Below, one piece after another: positions 35,651 through 43,469 of a stretch of DNA of 64,000 nt. The translations under genes were made by a program, and so were the position numbers. Within the stretch, counting starts at the first letter, position 1; each line of letters opens with the position of its first letter. The notes below the pieces were generated by a model. That model ran no database searches and was not told where the DNA came from. It was given only the letters and a program-made list of their open reading frames with translations. Source of the DNA: an uncultured Lachnospiraceae bacterium (lineage in GTDB: Bacteria; Bacillota; Clostridia; Lachnospirales; Lachnospiraceae); the NCBI GenBank assembly GCA_910584725.1, contig CAJUBE010000007.1, positions 70,887 through 134,886 of the forward strand, written 5' to 3'.

Positions 35651-36124
35651 CTATCTCTTTTCATCCACAAGGATGCCGGCCATCTCCCAGATTCTGGCAA
35701 TCATGTCCAGAGTCTTCTCCGGCGGGAATTCCTTGATTACCTCTTTTGTCTCCTTATCCATGATCTTGATCATGATTCGGTTTGTGTCCTCGTGAACGCC
35801 AAAAACAGCCTCTTCGTTGCTGTTATTGATCTTTCTGTTCATCTCCGCAATCGCTTTTTTAAGCTGCTCGGACTTTTGCTGCTGGGCCTGCTTGGTGTTC
35901 GCCTGCTTCGCATTCGTTGACTGCTGCTGGCTCCCCGCCTCCCCGCCGCTCTTGTCGTCCTCCGGCTGCGGCCTCGTCACGGACGCGGTCGTCTCATCTA
36001 CATTGACCGTCTGCCCATCCTCCGGAACTTCCGTGTTCACCGGTGTCACTACCTGGGGTTTGGATGTCCCCTGTGCCTGGTAAGTCATGACACTGTTTAA
36101 TGGTTCAATTGTTGCCATCGTCAA
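35651..36124 (-). CDS. flaG: FlaG family protein
   Basis: A 157-aa protein with a Gln/Thr/Lys-rich disordered N-terminal two thirds and a conserved C-terminal FlaG domain (NSNEEAVFGVHEDTNRIMIK, ETKEVIKEFPPEKTLDMIAR). FlaG lies beside fliD in many flagellar clusters and affects filament length or stability. It is the first gene after the sigma-D promoter at 36218. Confidence 0.92.
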   Translation of the reverse strand: MTMATIEPLNSVMTYQAQGTSKPQVVTPVNTEVPEDGQTVNVDETTASVTRPQPEDDKSGGEAGSQQQSTNAKQANTKQAQQQKSEQLKKAIAEMNRKINNSNEEAVFGVHEDTNRIMIKIMDKETKEVIKEFPPEKTLDMIARIWEMAGILVDEKR

Positions 36125-36217
36125 TCACCTCCGTGTGATATTAGTAAAAAATTAATGGAATCGTCTCATGATAACGTCCGCCGCAGGCGTGCAGACAGAC
36201 GCAATCTCTTGTAATCT

Positions 36218-36244
36218 ATATCGGAAAAAACTGATAAATATTTA
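36218..36244 (-). promoter_or_regulatory. sigma-D promoter of the flaG-fliD-fliS-fliT operon
   Basis: Minus strand: TAAA (36244-36241), 15 nt, TCCGATAT (36225-36218). Same spacing as the promoters at 32323 and 47983. It lies about 95 nt before the flaG start. Confidence 0.85.
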
Positions 36245-36273
36245 GTAGGAAAAGAAAAATTATTGAAAATGGT

Positions 36274-37083
36274 TTACAGCATATTTTGGAGGATTCCCGC
36301 CACTTGCTGCAGAACGCCCGCCTCTTTTGCCATCAGCAGCACCCGCTCCGTCACCCGATTAAACAGACCATAGCGCAAAAGCGCCGCCTTATGTAAGGCA
36401 ATCATCCGGCATCTCGCCTGAAAATAGCCTCCCACCCGGGAGGACACACCCTCATTGTGCACATCCGAATCCACAAGCGCTTCATCCACATAGCCGATTT
36501 CATACGCCTCCGCAATCCGCAGGAAAAGCTCCCAGTCTTCCAGACAGGACAAACTCTCGTCAAACCCGCCGCACTTCTCTATACAGCTTCGGCGTACCAC
36601 CGCCGTGGGCGCATCGATCACGTTGCCCTGCAGGAGCAGCTCATACAAATTTCCACGCAGCAGCCGTCTATCTATAGATGCGTCCGGAATCCGGACCGCG
36701 CTGCCGTCCTGCCGCGTCCCCTGCATGGCGCAGTAGACCAGACCTGTCTCCGGGCTTTCCTCAAAGACACGCATCTGCTTTTCCAGCTTATCCGCCCGCC
36801 AGGCGTCGTCACTGTCCTGAAACGCAATATATTCGTACCGTGCCTGCCGGATGCCTTCGTTCCTCGCCGCGGACACCCCTCGGTTACACGCCTGCCTGCA
36901 ATAGCGCACGCGGCCGTCTGAGGCGGTATAAGCGGCAGTCCTTTCCTCCGTGTTGTCCGTGGAGCCGTCGTCAATAACCAGCAGTTCCCACGCCGGATAT
37001 GTCTGACCAAGCACGCTCTCCAATGCCCGGCCGATACAGTGCGCGCGGTTGTATGTGGGCAATATGATGCTTACCTGTTTCAT
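36274..37083 (-). CDS. family 2 glycosyltransferase
   Basis: A 269-aa GT-A enzyme: VSIILPTYNRAHCIGRALES, LLVIDDGSTDNTEE and AFQDSDDAW (DSDD metal motif), then CLEDWELFLRIAE with the ED acid/base-type pair. No TPR region, so it differs from the six TPR modules. The start ATG overlaps the stop of the upstream AAA-nuclease gene (ATGA), an unexpected pairing. It probably contributes to surface or flagellar glycan assembly. Confidence 0.88.
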   Translation of the reverse strand: MKQVSIILPTYNRAHCIGRALESVLGQTYPAWELLVIDDGSTDNTEERTAAYTASDGRVRYCRQACNRGVSAARNEGIRQARYEYIAFQDSDDAWRADKLEKQMRVFEESPETGLVYCAMQGTRQDGSAVRIPDASIDRRLLRGNLYELLLQGNVIDAPTAVVRRSCIEKCGGFDESLSCLEDWELFLRIAEAYEIGYVDEALVDSDVHNEGVSSRVGGYFQARCRMIALHKAALLRYGLFNRVTERVLLMAKEAGVLQQVAGILQNML

Positions 37084-38972
37084 GATTCATCCTCTCTTGC
37101 GGGCCAGGCTTCACTCGCCACCCTGCATTCCTTTTTCCAAAAAGCAATCCCGATTTTTCTGATCATCCTGCACCCGCTCTGCGAAAGCTCTGACGCATAG
37201 CCCTTTTCGTCGATCTGCTTAAGCGCTGACTCCGCCAGCGCGCCAAGTTCTCTGTCTACCGTTTCCGTATCGCCTTCTCCCTTTCTGCCAAGCGCCTTTA
37301 TTTCAATCAGATATGCGTAACGTTTCTTACTCTTCGGGCGCAGTTGTATATCGTATCGACCGTTTCCTGCTTCCCTGTTTGACGTGACCGTGTAATACTG
37401 ATTCAGCATGGCACTCATGCCAAGCAGTAATCCGTGATAAAACCCCTCCGCCGCCGCATCGTGATAGCTGATCGTCCCTTTCAGAAGCTTCTGCAGCTCC
37501 TCCTGCACTTTTTCATCTTCTCCCCGCAGGAGGGCACGAAGGACAGCCGTCGAAGAAGCCATCGGCACAATATCTTCCATCCTCGCCAGAATTTCCTTCT
37601 CATATACAATCGCGATTTCCCTGTCAGGAATCATGACATCACAGAGAGAATTGCCATCATGCAGCAGTTGTCCCTTCTTCACCGTCAAATATCCGGCCAT
37701 AAGCAGAAAGCTGTACACACTCGCCGGATTTCGTTTCACATCAGGATAGACCACGGATGTGTCTATATACGCGCTGACGCTCTGTCCCGCAAGCAGCGCT
37801 CTCATCTCCTCCAGCATTTCCGATGAAGCGCCCTCGGTAATGTCGCCCAGAATTTCATTGCTCCCCGTAGACTGCCAGTATGTCTGTGGAAAGCAGTCGT
37901 TGTCCGCATAATTTAAAACGGACCATGGATTATAAATCTCCGTTCCGCCAAACAGATAGCCGTTATACCACTCTTTCACTTCTTTCATCCGGCGAAACTG
38001 CCCGCAGTCCCGCAAAAGCTGCTCCACTTCACCCGCGGTAAACCCGAAATACTGACTATACCTTTGATCCAGCACGGAATTGACAGACAGATTATTCAGG
38101 CCGCTGAAAATGCTCTCCTTCGCCACCCGCAGGATCCCCGTCATAAACGCTCTGCTCACACAGGGGTTATCCTTGAGTCCGCCGGACATAAAATTGCGCA
38201 TAAATCCTATCACTTTATTGTAATACCCTTTCACATGTCCCTGCTGGATAGGCGTATCGTACTCGTCAATCAGTATGACCGGCGCCGCTTTATGATAATG
38301 GTACAGTATCTGCGAAAGACGTTTCAAGGTTCCCGCCCACAGGGAGTCCGAAAGCTCTTTGTTCAATACCTGCCTAAAATACTCTGCATCGCCGCCGCCG
38401 AGCTCGTCGCCCGACAAAATATACTCATGTCTTCGAAACTCCTGACAGATGGTATCCTGCAGATTATCTCTCGTCTCCTCCCATGTATCATATTTCACGT
38501 CCTTAAACGAAAAATAAACAACCGGATATCTGCCCTGCTCCTCTCTGTATCTCTCACCGCATTCCCATATGTTGGTGTTCTCAAAATAAACCGCATTATC
38601 CTCATCCGTTTTTTCAAAAAAAACGCGCAGCATGTCCATGTTCAATGTCTTGCCGAAGCGCCTCGGTCTGATAAAAAGAGTGACCGCCGTGGCATAATCA
38701 ATGACCTCTTTGATCAGCAGGGTTTTATCCACATAATAATATTGTGAAACGGCAGTTTTATAGTCGGATATACCGATCGGAAAGGGCGGCAGTTTCTCCC
38801 GTATCTTCCCTGCATTCTCTGCCCTGCCGCCTGCGGCATCCGCAGGGATCAGCCAGCGGTTTCCCGATTTATGCGCACCCTCTATTTTTCCTGCCGCGCA
38901 GAGCGCATTTACCTGCCTTTTCGTAATTCCCATCTGTTCGGCTAACTGCACAGAGGTAATATATTCTTCCAT
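37080..38972 (-). CDS. HTH - AAA-ATPase-like - PD-(D/E)XK nuclease fusion protein
   Basis: A 630-aa protein with three parts. An N-terminal excisionase-like helix-turn-helix (TSVQLAEQMGITKRQVNALC, then GNRWLIPADA; about 3-50) is followed by an AAA_ATPase-like domain (Walker A RPRRFGKTLN, Walker B VILIDEYDTPI). A C-terminal PDDEXK_9-type region has YDIQLRPKSKKRYAYLIEIK, giving the D and E-x-K residues. ATG 38972 has GGAGG 6 nt upstream; an upstream frame start lacks one. The AAA/PDDEXK family is common in anaerobes and of unknown role; the added DNA-binding domain is less usual. Its promoter region contains a matching inverted site and an iteron array, suggesting autoregulation. Confidence 0.85.
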   Translation of the reverse strand: MEEYITSVQLAEQMGITKRQVNALCAAGKIEGAHKSGNRWLIPADAAGGRAENAGKIREKLPPFPIGISDYKTAVSQYYYVDKTLLIKEVIDYATAVTLFIRPRRFGKTLNMDMLRVFFEKTDEDNAVYFENTNIWECGERYREEQGRYPVVYFSFKDVKYDTWEETRDNLQDTICQEFRRHEYILSGDELGGGDAEYFRQVLNKELSDSLWAGTLKRLSQILYHYHKAAPVILIDEYDTPIQQGHVKGYYNKVIGFMRNFMSGGLKDNPCVSRAFMTGILRVAKESIFSGLNNLSVNSVLDQRYSQYFGFTAGEVEQLLRDCGQFRRMKEVKEWYNGYLFGGTEIYNPWSVLNYADNDCFPQTYWQSTGSNEILGDITEGASSEMLEEMRALLAGQSVSAYIDTSVVYPDVKRNPASVYSFLLMAGYLTVKKGQLLHDGNSLCDVMIPDREIAIVYEKEILARMEDIVPMASSTAVLRALLRGEDEKVQEELQKLLKGTISYHDAAAEGFYHGLLLGMSAMLNQYYTVTSNREAGNGRYDIQLRPKSKKRYAYLIEIKALGRKGEGDTETVDRELGALAESALKQIDEKGYASELSQSGCRMIRKIGIAFWKKECRVASEAWPAREDES

Positions 38973-39008
38973 GGTATTCCTCCACATCAAAGCGGTATTC
39001 TACTATTT

Positions 39009-39036
39009 ATTATATCCAAAAACGGGAAGTTTACAA
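39009..39036 (-). promoter_or_regulatory. promoter of the HTH-AAA-nuclease gene with operator in the spacer
   Basis: Minus strand: TTGTAA (39036-39031), 16 nt, TATAAT (39014-39009), 37 nt before ATG 38972. The half-site CTTCCCG (complement of 39023-39029) lies inside the spacer and forms an 11-bp inverted repeat, CGGGAAGTTTA (39023-39033) with TAAACTTCCCG (39049-39059). Confidence 0.65.
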
Positions 39037-39052
39037 GCATATGCCTTCTAAA

Positions 39053-39199
39053 CTTCCCGTTTTTCTCCTCCCGCTTCCCGTTTTTTTGACTGTACTTCCC
39101 ACTTTTTTGATTGAACTTCCCACTTTTTTGATTAGGCTTCCCGCCTTTTTGATTAGGCTTCCCGTTTTTCGCCTCCCACTTCCCGCTTTACTTCCATCC
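39053..39199. repeat. seven 21-bp iterons with phased A-tracts
   Basis: CTTCCC(G/A) occurs at 39053, 39074, 39095, 39116, 39137, 39158 and 39179, spaced exactly 21 bp (two helical turns). Most units continue with five to seven T residues and GATT. On the minus strand each unit reads A-tract then GGGAAG. The array lies between the divergent HTH-AAA-nuclease and CgeB-like genes. The plus-strand reading frame through it encodes LP-x-FL heptads but has no ribosome-binding site, so it is treated as regulatory DNA. Confidence 0.8.
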
Positions 39200-39276
39200 C
39201 GTTTTCCAGTATACTGCTTTTATGCAACGTAACTGCTTTTTTCAGTTTACTTCACCTTGAAGGGAAACCATTTCCA

Positions 39277-40464
39277 ATGGAGATTTTATTTTACCGCTAC
39301 AACAGCATATGCGAGCCGGATATCCTGCAGGTTTTCACGGATTTCGGCATCACGGTCCACACGGAAGAGCTGGAAATGCACAACAAACAGGCGGCTCCCC
39401 GGGAGTGCGCGAAAAAAGTATCCGACTGGATTCTGAAACGCCCCCTCGCCTTTGTGTTCAGCATCAACTTCTTCCCGGCCGTCTCCTACACCTGCGAGAA
39501 GCTAAAGGTGCCCTATGTCTGCTGGAGCGTGGACTCCCCGGTGCCCGAGCTGTTCTCCAACGCCCTGAAAAACACGTACAACCGTGTTTTCTTATTTGAC
39601 AAAGCGCAGTACGACTTCTTTTCTCCCGTCAACCCGGCCTGCATTCACTATCTGCCTCTGGCCGCCAACGTGAAGCGCTGGGAAAAGATCGTGCTTGCCA
39701 TGACGGAGGAAGATTATGCCGCTTACGGGGCGGATGTATCCTTCGTAGGTTCTCTGTATACGGAAAAATGCAGATATGACCGTCTGGCGCTTTCCCCGCA
39801 CACCCGCGGCTTTGTGGACGGTCTGATGGAAGCCCAGCTCAAGGTCTTCGGCTGTAACTTCATCCCCGAGAGTTTGACGGAAGAAGTGATCCGTGAAATC
39901 GCGGAGGCCGATCCCGCCTTCTATCAAAGCGAGGATGTTTACGCGGACATGTCCCGCTATCTTGCAGCGCATCAATATATTGGCATGAAGCTTGCCGCCG
40001 TGGAGAGGGAGCGCACCTTAAACCGTCTCTCCGAGCGTTTTGACGTGACCCTCTACACCAGAAGCGACGCCTCGCGGCTGCCCAAAGTACACTGTAAAGG
40101 CGGCGTGAGCACCCTGACCGAAATGCCGAAGGTCTTTCAGGCGGGCAAAATCAACTTAAACATCACTATGCGACCCATCGAGACGGGCCTCTCCCTGCGC
40201 GTCTGGGACATCCTCGGCTGCGGCGGTTTCCTCCTCACCAACTATCAGGCGGAAATCCCCGACTATTTCGAGATCGGCCGCGATCTCGAAACCTATGAAT
40301 CCATGGAAGAACTGGAAGAGAAAGTCCGTTATTACCTCTCCCACGACGAAGAGCGGGTCGAAATTGCTATAAACGGATACGAGAAAGTGGCAAAATATCA
40401 CACGTACGAGACAAGACTTGTGCAGATGATAAAGATACTTACCGATACTATGAAAATCGAGTAG
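39277..40464 (+). CDS. CgeB-like glycosyltransferase, second copy
   Basis: A 395-aa paralogue of the protein at 22988: MEILFYRYNSICEPDILQVF, LAFVFSINFFPAVSYTCEKL, YVCWSVDSPVPELF, then VWDILGCGGFLLTNYQAEIP and HDEERVEIAINGYEKV at the C-terminus. GT-B fold with DUF3880-like N-terminal half. It is a single plus-strand gene between the iteron array and the csrA-fliW-flgL cluster. The ribosome-binding site AAGGGA is 12 nt before the ATG, so expression may be modest. Inferred role: flagellin or hook-associated glycan. Confidence 0.84.
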   Translation: MEILFYRYNSICEPDILQVFTDFGITVHTEELEMHNKQAAPRECAKKVSDWILKRPLAFVFSINFFPAVSYTCEKLKVPYVCWSVDSPVPELFSNALKNTYNRVFLFDKAQYDFFSPVNPACIHYLPLAANVKRWEKIVLAMTEEDYAAYGADVSFVGSLYTEKCRYDRLALSPHTRGFVDGLMEAQLKVFGCNFIPESLTEEVIREIAEADPAFYQSEDVYADMSRYLAAHQYIGMKLAAVERERTLNRLSERFDVTLYTRSDASRLPKVHCKGGVSTLTEMPKVFQAGKINLNITMRPIETGLSLRVWDILGCGGFLLTNYQAEIPDYFEIGRDLETYESMEELEEKVRYYLSHDEERVEIAINGYEKVAKYHTYETRLVQMIKILTDTMKIE

Positions 40465-40553
40465 GGCAGAGCTATCTTCCCCTACTCGTCACACGGCCTC
40501 ATGCTGTGAAACAGCAAACTTCCCTATGCGGGCCTGTGCATAAAAGAGCGCCA

Positions 40554-40603
40554 CAAAAGGGGGCATACATGAGATCCTGTCATGTATGCCCCCCCCCCCT
40601 TTT
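40554..40603. terminator. bidirectional terminator with an 11-C run
   Basis: GGGGGCATACATGA and TCATGTATGCCCCC form a 14-bp stem flanked by AAAA and TTTT, between the convergent CgeB-like gene and csrA. The C run at 40589-40599 is longer than the stem needs and is a candidate slippage tract. Confidence 0.8.
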
Positions 40604-40617
40604 AATTATCACCTACG

Positions 40618-40836
40618 TTATCCAAGCAGATTCTTCAACGCCTCCATGCCGTCCACATCCCCGGCCTCCTTGTTCGCGTTCTGAATCTGTACATAAACTT
40701 CCTTCCGATACACAGGCACTTCCCTCGGTGCGCTAATGCCAAGCTTTACCTGTTCTCCCTTGATCTCAAGTACCGTGATCTCCACATTGTTGTTGATCAC
40801 AAGCGCCTCATTCTTCTTTCTGGATAAAGCTAACAT
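40618..40836 (-). CDS. csrA: translational regulator CsrA
   Basis: A 72-aa RNA-binding homodimer: MLALSRKKNEALVINNNVEI, EIKGEQVKLGISAPREVPVY and a C-terminal extension typical of Firmicutes. It represses translation by binding GGA motifs at ribosome-binding sites; the flagellin leader here has such sites. ATG directly follows the fliW stop (TAAATG), so the antagonist pair is cotranslated. Confidence 0.97.
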   Translation of the reverse strand: MLALSRKKNEALVINNNVEITVLEIKGEQVKLGISAPREVPVYRKEVYVQIQNANKEAGDVDGMEALKNLLG

Positions 40837-41307
40837 TTACTCACCTGCCTTCTGTCTGTTTTTCTGTAAGATGTCATAGATGGGATATTTCACCTGATAC
40901 TCATCCCCCTCCACGATCACCTGTACCGCCAGTCTCTGAGCCGCGTTGATTACGATAGGCCCCTTCAGGTTCACCGTCATCTTCTCTACATTGCCCTTCG
41001 GCACCGTCACCGTCACCATCACCAGCAGTTCATCCGGCTGCAGCTCTCCGATATTTTTCAGCAGCTCGTCGTCCACCTCCGGGTTGTAGTCCGGCCGCAC
41101 AATCAAGGGATCCATCACCGGCATCGCAAACGCAGGCTCCTGCAGGGACTGCATCCAGTGAATCGCATCCGTGCCCTTCTCCTCGTCATGGATCAGCGCA
41201 AAGTCCTGCAGGTCCGGGAACCCGATGATTCCGCCGGGGAAATGTATGATTTTCTCATCATCAATTGTAATCTCACCAAATACCCTTGTCGTAATCTGCA
41301 TACTCAT
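40837..41307 (-). CDS. fliW: flagellar assembly factor FliW
   Basis: A 156-aa FliW: FGEITIDDEKIIHFPGGIIG, FALIHDEEKGTDAIHWMQSL and VTVPKGNVEKMTVNLKGPIV. FliW binds flagellin or CsrA in turn, relieving CsrA repression when flagellin is exported. A second ATG two codons in (41301) has better spacing from AAGGA and may be the true start. Confidence 0.96.
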   Translation of the reverse strand: MSMQITTRVFGEITIDDEKIIHFPGGIIGFPDLQDFALIHDEEKGTDAIHWMQSLQEPAFAMPVMDPLIVRPDYNPEVDDELLKNIGELQPDELLVMVTVTVPKGNVEKMTVNLKGPIVINAAQRLAVQVIVEGDEYQVKYPIYDILQKNRQKAGE

Positions 41308-41374
41308 TTTCCTTTCTACCGAAATATAGCCGGGCTAAATTCGCAAAACCGCGTCTTCGACGCTCTTCCAGATT

Positions 41375-41516
41375 GGTAACAGTTCAGCCTTCGGCTTCAC
41401 TGTCACGTTTGATGCACACAAAATGCTCCAAAGTCGCATTTTGGCGCTTGCACAACTCGCAAAATCGCATAGAGAGCGATTTCTCTCGCGGAATAGCATA
41501 AGGCTGAACTGTTACC
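41375..41516. repeat. family B structured repeat, copy 3, with perfect 17-bp terminal inverted repeats
   Basis: GGTAACAGTTCAGCCTT (41375-41391) and its exact complement (41500-41516) bound 142 bp containing CAAAATGC/GCATTTTG and GAGAGCGATTTCTCTC-like hairpins. The left 50 bp match copy 2 at 22737. It lies between flgL and fliW. Confidence 0.8.
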
Positions 41517-41550
41517 CACATTGAACATAGCTCAATCGGCTCATTGCTTA

Positions 41551-43356
41551 TCAAATGTAATTCATCAGGTTTGTCTGCATGATCTTTCCTGTCGCCATGA
41601 GCGCCGCGTTGTAGGTCAGCTCGGAAGCGGTCAGCTCCACGGCTACCTCGGTGATATCAATGCCCTCGTTGTCCTGCTGCAGCTCCTTAAAAGTCATCTT
41701 CTGGTTCGTCAGTCTGGTAGCAATCAACTCCAGACGGGCTCCTCTCGTGGCGTTGTCCGTCATAGCCACTCTGGAATCATCCCCGTATTTCTGATACTTT
41801 GTAATCTGGTTCTCAAACTTGGTGTGAATGTTGTCACGGATGTACACCCAGGCTTTGTCCGCGCCTTTTATGCGCTGCTCCAGATCCTTATACTGCGCGC
41901 TGCCCTCCGGATAATCCTTCTGCTTGGTTTTCAGATTCGTTCTCAGCGTCTCAATATCCTCAAGCTGCTTGAGATAATACTGGAAGTCGTCCATGTCACG
42001 CTGCACGTCGTGGGTAAAAATCTCATCCGCCTTGGTATTCACCTGAATCTGCTGGTTGTAGCCCACATCATAGTAGATATCCTGATTCCTGCCCTCATCG
42101 CGCTGGGAATTATACCATGTCTTTCTCGGCTCCGCCACATGAGGATTGCCGCCGGGTGCCGCCAGATCTTTACTTTCAATACATTTGAAATAATGTACCG
42201 GGTTGATATCGCCAGTCTTCCAGTTTGACTTGTCATAATTCACCTGGAAGGTCTTATCATTCGTAAATGCGCTCTCGCTGAAATTCGCTTTATAAAAATC
42301 CTCCGAGAATACCAATTCACCGCTGGTAGGAATATAAGCGATCCCCTTACAGTCGCCGTTAGCGATTGCCTTGTAGGCCTGCTCCTGATCCGAAAACTCC
42401 TGCACGTCAAGCGCCGTCTCCGCCGTCAACAATTCCGGAGGCAGGGTAATCGGAGGGGTCGCGGTAAGATCAGGCTCCAACAAATTACCGGTTGCCGCAT
42501 CCACCGCACTCAGCACCTTCACATCCGCCGCGAAGTTCGTGCCCGCCGCAGTGCCGGCCGGCGCCGTGACCTCCAGCTTCACATTGTTATAAACCTTGCC
42601 CGATGCCGCATCCTTGTACTCGGGCAGCGTAATGGTCAGCTTCTGGGGATTCCCTGCCATATCTGTCTTGGTCAGTGAATCCAGGTCATTGTAGGAAATG
42701 CGGAAACTGTACACGGTCGAATTCTTAACGTTCTGCTCGTAGGAGTTCGTGGGTGTTATGCCTGGCGCCGTTGTCGGCCCTGTCGCCCCGCCGAGATTTT
42801 CGCTCAGCTTATCGAAATCCGTATAGTTAATTCTGCGGATATCCTGAAAACCGAATTTTTCGTCAATATTGTAGGCTACGGGATGTTCCTTCATCTCCTT
42901 CATATCTTCCTCCGTGAAGGTCACCGGAAGATCCGTCCTGTATCCGGAAAATACATAACGCCCCGCATAGTCCACATTCGCGCAGGAATAAAACTCCGCC
43001 GTGAGCTGCTTCATCTGCGTCAGGTAGATGCGCAGATCATCCGCGGTCTCAAATTTATCCGGCGCGGAAGTCGCCTGTTTGTAAAGGCTGTCAAGCACCT
43101 TATCCACCGTATTCATGGCGTCAGCCGTCACAGTCAGCCACTGATCCGCATCCTTCGCGTTCCTGTCGTTATACTGGGTAGCCGCCGTCACGTTGCTCCG
43201 CAGACGCAGCGCTCTGATCGCCACCACCGGATCGTCGGAGGGACGGACAATCTTGCTCTGGGTCGTCATCTGATTGGTGAGCTTATCCGTCAGTATCTTA
43301 TTCTGGTTGAGATTATATGCGGAATTGTTCCGCATAATCTTGTTTGTCATTCTCAT
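41551..43356 (-). CDS. flgL: flagellar hook-associated protein 3 FlgL (enlarged)
   Basis: A 601-aa hook-filament junction protein. The N-terminus MRMTNKIMRNNSAYNLNQNK with VRPSDDPVVAIRALRLRS and the C-terminus (DEGRNQDIYYDVGYNQQIQV, then EVAVELTASELTYNAALMAT) are the FlgL ends. A normal FlgL is about 300 aa; the middle ~300 residues are a beta-rich insertion that should form an extra outer domain. Downstream of flgK in the sigma-D-driven flgM operon. Confidence 0.92.
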   Translation of the reverse strand: MRMTNKIMRNNSAYNLNQNKILTDKLTNQMTTQSKIVRPSDDPVVAIRALRLRSNVTAATQYNDRNAKDADQWLTVTADAMNTVDKVLDSLYKQATSAPDKFETADDLRIYLTQMKQLTAEFYSCANVDYAGRYVFSGYRTDLPVTFTEEDMKEMKEHPVAYNIDEKFGFQDIRRINYTDFDKLSENLGGATGPTTAPGITPTNSYEQNVKNSTVYSFRISYNDLDSLTKTDMAGNPQKLTITLPEYKDAASGKVYNNVKLEVTAPAGTAAGTNFAADVKVLSAVDAATGNLLEPDLTATPPITLPPELLTAETALDVQEFSDQEQAYKAIANGDCKGIAYIPTSGELVFSEDFYKANFSESAFTNDKTFQVNYDKSNWKTGDINPVHYFKCIESKDLAAPGGNPHVAEPRKTWYNSQRDEGRNQDIYYDVGYNQQIQVNTKADEIFTHDVQRDMDDFQYYLKQLEDIETLRTNLKTKQKDYPEGSAQYKDLEQRIKGADKAWVYIRDNIHTKFENQITKYQKYGDDSRVAMTDNATRGARLELIATRLTNQKMTFKELQQDNEGIDITEVAVELTASELTYNAALMATGKIMQTNLMNYI

Positions 43357-43469
43357 AGATTACAGCCCTCTTTCTTTTTCTCTTCATCCGCCGTATAGAC
43401 CCATTTCGAAACAGTCTATTGTAAGCAAGCTTCCACAGTCTGATTCTCATGGCTCTGCATGGCTCAATG

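Noticed and set aside
39053..39199. CRISPR-like array
   Set aside because: The conserved part is only about 7 bp plus a T-tract at 21-bp period, with no unique spacers and no cas genes.
39041..39232. Plus-strand ORF of LP-x-FL heptad repeats
   Set aside because: The repeats are the 21-bp iterons read in frame (21 is a multiple of 3); there is no ribosome-binding site, and the phasing with the neighbouring operator explains the DNA better.
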